From Sphacelaria rigidula (Eukaryota; Phaeophyceae; Sphacelariales): a DNA stretch of 21,288 nucleotides. A program made the translations under genes and the position numbers. Below are positions 17,591 through 21,288 of the stretch, piece after piece; position 1 is the stretch's first letter; every line of letters starts with the position of its first letter. Below the pieces are notes generated by a model. The model did not search any database, was not told the DNA's origin, and worked only from the letters and a program-made list of their open reading frames with translations. The stretch is from contig CAXNAA020000443.1 in NCBI GenBank assembly GCA_964200075.2, positions 1 through 21,288 on the forward strand. The letters run 5' to 3'.

Positions 17591-17820
17591 GCACCGCTAG
17601 TAGTAGGGATGAGGAGGAATAAACGTCTCTGTTCAATGCAGTAGTGACCAGTTACAACACTCGACGTGGTCGGCAGAACTGGCGTCCAGAATAGATGAGA
17701 CCACACACACACACACACACAAAGATGCACAGACACACAGACACACATATACACACAAACAGACACACAGACACACACACAGGGCATGGTCAGCAGAAGT
17801 CTCCGTCTGGAGATTCCCAG
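17591..17820 (-). repeat. Dispersed repeat C, copy C3 with long CA tract
   Basis: Same orientation as C2. Reverse-complemented it has CATCTATTCTGGACGCC (C1: GATCTATTCTGGGCGCC) and GTCTCCG-like and GACCATG words as in C2. The interrupted (CA)n tract occupies 17702-17781, far longer than the GT tract of C1. The inner half is more diverged. Confidence 0.65.
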
Positions 17821-18537
17821 TAGTTTCACATTAATATACTGTAGAGAGTTTCAGATTTCGAAAACCTCAAGTTTAAAACACTTGTAAATATGCCAACCTC
17901 GGTTTTTCCAAAACCCACAGCAATCGAGGCATGGGAAGCTATGTCGTTTCAAACGAAAAGTGTATCATCGACACGTTTCAGCAAGTGGGGTCTTAGAGAG
18001 ATGACATAATCAGTATCCCGCCTCCGAAGAAAATCGAGGTCAAGAAGACCTGGTGGCGGACAGCGTTGAACTTACTCCGTCTGGTACAGACCAGCTCGGT
18101 ACGGTAAACCGGGCAGCAGGGTGTAAGTGTCCCACGTTTTGGACGCTTGAGGCACACTCCACTCACCATGGGCTCTGTAGCTGCTGTCGCTACTGGCCAT
18201 TGCCATATCCTCCCTCTGACATCCGCACTATGGCGCAGTACAGTGAGTTCTTCGCTTGCCGTTGAAGTATGACCGACAGTAGTGCTATGTCTGTGCGGGC
18301 TGGGAACATCTCAGCGTTTCACCGAGTCCATTTTTTGTTGTTGTCAAGACGCCTCCTTGTGAAACGCTGGATAATGGCAAAAGTCTCAATTTTGTATGGA
18401 GGATCCATGAGTGTTGTACAGAGGTCATCCACTTCGTGCTTTCATTGGTTGAGGGTGCTTACGCTTTGAGGGGTGCTCAGGCTGGTTCTTAACGAAGGGT
18501 ATTATCCCCCTTTCGAAATCCCCATTTTGAGGAAGGA
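17821..18537. other. No gene recognised
   Basis: Short plus frames at 18053-18265 and 18269-18469 have no family motif. A GTAAGT word (18124) could be a splice donor, but no exon structure is supported. Confidence 0.35.
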
Positions 18538-18735
18538 TTGGCCCCGCAACGACCAGCCTTCATTCTTTTTGATAAAGCACCATCCCACCAGATATATCCT
18601 TTTTTCGGGTTGCGTCACTCCCAACAGCGGCACAATCCCACACCGAAGAGGAACGCGGCGGAACAACGTGCCTTCATCGCCTGGTCTGCCTTTGCATTGC
18701 CTGGTCTGCCTTCGCATTGCCTGCGTACCGTTTGA
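18538..18735 (+). pseudogene. Possible remnant of a DDE-type transposase (weak)
   Basis: The frame contains RPAFILFDKAPSHQ, resembling the hydrophobic-D-N/K-A-P-S-H block around the second catalytic aspartate of pogo/Tc1-like transposases (usually DNAPSH). No other catalytic motif is found in line. A 20-bp tandem pair, GCCTGGTCTGCCTTyGCATT at 18679 and 18699, lies inside the frame. The resemblance is short and may be chance. Confidence 0.2.
18679..18718. repeat. 20-bp tandem duplication
   Basis: Two adjacent copies differing at one base (T or C). Confidence 0.9.
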
Positions 18736-19118
18736 CGTCTGACTGGAATAACACTGATCCCGACCCGACTCTTTTATGCGAATGCACGCAGTACACTATT
18801 ATTGCACCGACCTACCCGGTGCTGCATGAGATTTCGACGATTGCGGGAGGGGCGACGCCTGGAGCCCTCGTTGCTTCTTTCGCCTGGGTCGGCGGCTACG
18901 GTTCTGGTGCAGCAGGTGCGGGTGTGTCACCGGCCTCGCCATGTCGCCAATAGTTAGAATCTCCAGTGAAACCTGTTGTTGTGGCTTCTTCTCTCCTTCA
19001 CCTCTACTACCGTTTTCTTGCCCCGAGTTTATCGCGTCGGGCTGAGTTGTTCACAACACTACGGAAAGGTCAGCGACTGTAGTGCCGACGTATGATGCCA
19101 CGGACTGACGACGAGGTG
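18736..19118. other. No gene recognised
   Basis: A 78-codon plus frame (18717-18953), Ala/Gly-rich at its end, has no known motif. The rest shows nothing. Confidence 0.35.
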
Positions 19119-19808
19119 ATGACTGCGGGGTTCACAACATGTGTTCGAGACATCAGGATCTTTTTCGGAACGACAGGTCTTCCATGACTTACAGTGTCAC
19201 CGAGGCGGTCGAATCGTCCGAAACGGCGGTCACCCCCTGAAAGCCCGTGATCTGACGGGAATGACGTTCTCTACGATACCCCCCCCCCCCAAAAAAAAAA
19301 AAAAAGCCCGGGTCGGGGGGGGACAATCTTAACGTAAATCGCTACGCGAAAGGCCGGGCCCCCCGCGCCGCCGGGAATCCCCACGCTTGGGTTCGTTCTC
19401 GCCAATGTCGCCCATACAAGGCGCTTCATGCAGCCTGAACCCAAACATCAGGCACTGTATGAGCATTTTCTTCGGGACACTTTTGGGCTGGTTTTCGGGG
19501 GGGGGCAGGGGAGTAGTAAAAACTGTCGAATTTTGGTACAGAAAGAGTTAAAATCGACGGGGTCAGCGCAGGGGGATGAAAAAGAACGTGTCTCGAGTAA
19601 AAGAACACATTCTTGGCCGTATCTCATGAAAGGTGTCACCGATTTCAAAATTGATTGCGCCAACATTCACATCAGATCACGGGCTTTCATAGATTTGACG
19701 CCCGTTTCGGACGATTCGACAGCCGTGGTGTAAATTACGGGAAACCTCCCGTTCCGAAAAAAATGATTTCCCAATCTCACCAGCATGTTGTTATAACCCG
19801 CCGCACAG
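19119..19808. repeat. Long diverged inverted repeat (third foldback-like structure)
   Basis: Left arm 19119-19267 and right arm 19664-19808 are inverted complements. Diagnostic blocks (right arm reverse-complemented) are TTTTTCGGAACG, TCGAATCGTCCGAAACG, TGAAAGCCCGTGATCTGA and ACAACATG near the outer end. Identity is uneven, lower toward the outer ends. The ~400-bp interior holds C12A15 (19279-19305), a G8 run at 19315-19322 and no named gene. The termini and target duplication are not clear. The sequence is not the same family as the elements at 73 and 20082. Confidence 0.75.
19279..19305. repeat. C12-A15 homopolymer junction
   Basis: Twelve C followed directly by fifteen A; eight G follow shortly after, at 19315-19322. 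Likely a slippage-prone site. Confidence 0.95.
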
Positions 19809-19937
19809 ATTGTTCCCCTTTGAGGTGTCCGCAAATCCCGTTTTGTAGACGGGATTCCAGGGTTTTTTGTTTTTCTAATTCTGAGGCCACCTCTTTTGTG
19901 TCGAAGATGAAATATTTTTTGGAAAGTGCCTTTTTGG

Positions 19938-19968
19938 CTCTTTTCCGGCGATTTTCGCCCGAAAAGAG
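19938..19968. repeat. Hairpin, 13-bp arms
   Basis: CTCTTTTCCGGCG (19938-19950) pairs with CGCCCGAAAAGAG (19956-19968) with one mismatch and a 5-nt loop. It lies between the inverted repeat and the second foldback element; no gene is called in this interval. Confidence 0.75.
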
Positions 19969-20081
19969 GGTTAGGCGGATGATGACACCCTGGAATGGCT
20001 TGCTCTACGCGTTGAGACTGCTCGAAAGCACCTTTGCGTTTTCCGTAGGACCCAGTTTTGCTTCAGGCCTAACTTGCATTT

Positions 20082-20506
20082 GACAGCCTGGATTAGTTAT
20101 TGAGATTCAACATTTTTATGAGTTTCAACTCGAAAACAGTGCTTTCCCTGACCTGAAGTCATGACCTATGAATTTCACATGGACTACCTCATGCCCCCCG
20201 ACCTCCCTAAAATTATTTCTGGGGGTTGCCCGTATTCCGTGCCCCCAAGGCGTATATGCGAAAGCACCTTTTCAGCCTCGATATCGGGGCGAGAAAAGAG
20301 ACGTTTTAAGCCCGAATTTGGTGCTTTCGCACATACACTTTGGGGGCACGGAAGACGGGCAACCCCCGAAAATAGTTTCAAGAAGGTTGGGGGGGATGAG
20401 GTCGTCCATATGAAATTTATAGGTCATGACTTCAGGTCAGGGAAAGCACTGTTTTCGAGTCGAAACTTATTGAGATGTTGAACCTCAATAACGAATCCAG
20501 GCTCTT
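20082..20506. mobile_element. Foldback (long-TIR MITE-like) element, copy 2, 425 bp, TSD ATTT
   Basis: Arms 20082-20268 and 20320-20506 are inverted complements, about 85-90% by eye, with a 51-bp loop. Termini are GACAGCCTGGATT and, reverse-complemented, AAGAGCCTGGATT. A perfect ATTT duplication flanks it (20078-20081, 20507-20510). It is homologous to 73-496 over the arms (GTGCTTTCCCT, CATATGGrC, CCGACCTC/CCGACGTC, TATTTCkGGGG, TTCCGTkCCCC, GCGAAAGCAC). Short open frames across it (20161-20481, 20168-20413 and minus-strand 20184-20381) merely follow the palindrome. Confidence 0.9.
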
Positions 20507-20510
20507 ATTT

Positions 20511-21288
20511 CCAGTAACAAACGATCACGTTATCAGCAAACAAGGAAAGAACTGCGAGCTTTTTCGCTAACTCAACCGTTTGTTATTGAAAGTGCAAGGT
20601 TGGCTACGAACAATACTGTGACCTACGAAAATTTTAAAGGTGCTCTGGCACAATCTCGGCGACTAGAGCAAGTCATTCCAAGGTGTGTGGAAGGATAAGC
20701 AATACCGCAAGCAGTAGTGCCGTATACGCCGAACGCAAGCAAGCCACGCCCCTGACGGGTGTAGACAGGCGGTCGTGTTACCGACTTGCTGATCCAAACT
20801 GCTGTCTCACTCTCTCAAGACAATAGCCCAGCTGTCCAAGTGGGAACAGCCCCACAGCCAGCAAACAAGTAACAATAGTGAATGAGGGTCATAGTACAGC
20901 ACAGCTAAGACTCACGTCAATAAGGCTGTGGACTCGCGACACTGAATACAGGAGATCGGTAGGTAGCTGATGAGCAAAGCTCTTCTTTATATCCAATTAG
21001 GCCTGAAGACTGTAGTCGAGGTTTTCGAGTGGGGCAGGGGGTAGGGCAGCTGCCCATACATCCGTCTGCCCTGCTTACAATCTCGTCATAATACAAAATC
21101 ACCGTGACGCGCCGTACCTTCAGGTAATCAAGGCTGTACCCGCGGCTAACCGGGTACAATCCTTTTGCCTACAAACCGCTGTGGCAATAATGCAGGGATC
21201 GAATCCTGCCTTACACACACATTCGACTAGAATCCTTCCATACCCGCTGGTCCTTTCTGGGGACCATCTGCATATCCACAAGGAAACT
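20511..21288. other. No gene seen; hairpin and B-box-like motif near the end
   Basis: No convincing coding frame. A hairpin TGTACCCG/CGGGTACA lies at 21135-21158 (8-bp perfect stem, 8-nt loop). GGGATCGAATCC inside a GCAGG/CCTGC stem (21192-21209) resembles a tRNA T-arm, but I find no A-box or matching acceptor stem, so no tRNA is called. A 12-bp palindrome GGGCAGCTGCCC is at 21044-21055. Confidence 0.4.

Noticed and set aside
21120-21240. tRNA gene near the window end
   Set aside because: Only a T-arm/B-box-like GGGATCGAATCC is present; no A-box, anticodon arm or acceptor pairing was found.

Overview
The window looks like repeat-rich nuclear DNA of a eukaryote. It has retrotransposon debris, hairpin-forming DNA elements, CAG/CTG and CA/GT microsatellites, and no bacterial-style gene packing, operons or ribosome binding sites. 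The scattered TACAGTACAG-like motifs, CAG/CTG runs and the style of the LINE and Ty3/gypsy remnants remind me of a brown alga (Phaeophyceae) or another stramenopile. That assignment is recall-based inference and the window does not prove it. I found no intact protein-coding gene that I can name.

Layout. Positions 1-1333 hold the 3' part of a decayed LINE on the minus strand. It is split by a 424-bp foldback element (73-496) with a CATA target duplication. Positions 1334-3748 are mostly unexplained, with a 19-bp tandem pair and a 58-bp minisatellite. Positions 3749-5480 hold a frameshifted Ty3/gypsy gag-protease remnant that stops before reverse transcriptase; a 44-bp direct repeat lies on both sides of it. 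Positions 5804-8970 form a composite: two direct ~220-bp repeats (A1, A2) enclose two ~630-bp inverted repeats (B1, B2) and a ~730-bp centre. One B arm carries a nested 486-bp TIR element, and the other arm preserves its empty insertion site. Positions 9909-13547 form a 3.6-kb LTR retrotransposon with ~340-bp LTRs, a near-match target duplication and a polypurine tract, but no recognisable pol: a non-autonomous element. Positions 14006-17820 contain three copies (one +, two -) of a GT-microsatellite-bearing repeat. The first two bracket a ~520-570-bp unit repeated three times in tandem, and each unit carries a CAG run followed by a CTG run. Positions 19119-19808 form another long diverged inverted repeat. 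Positions 20082-20506 are a second, 425-bp copy of the foldback family, with a perfect ATTT target duplication.

The genes do not work together as a pathway; the window is a nest of mobile elements. The best candidates for something undescribed are the ~425-bp foldback family (4-bp target duplications, arms more alike within a copy than between copies), the A/B composite with its nested element, the LTR element without pol, and the triplicated CAG/CTG unit. All alignments were done by eye, so percentages are approximate.
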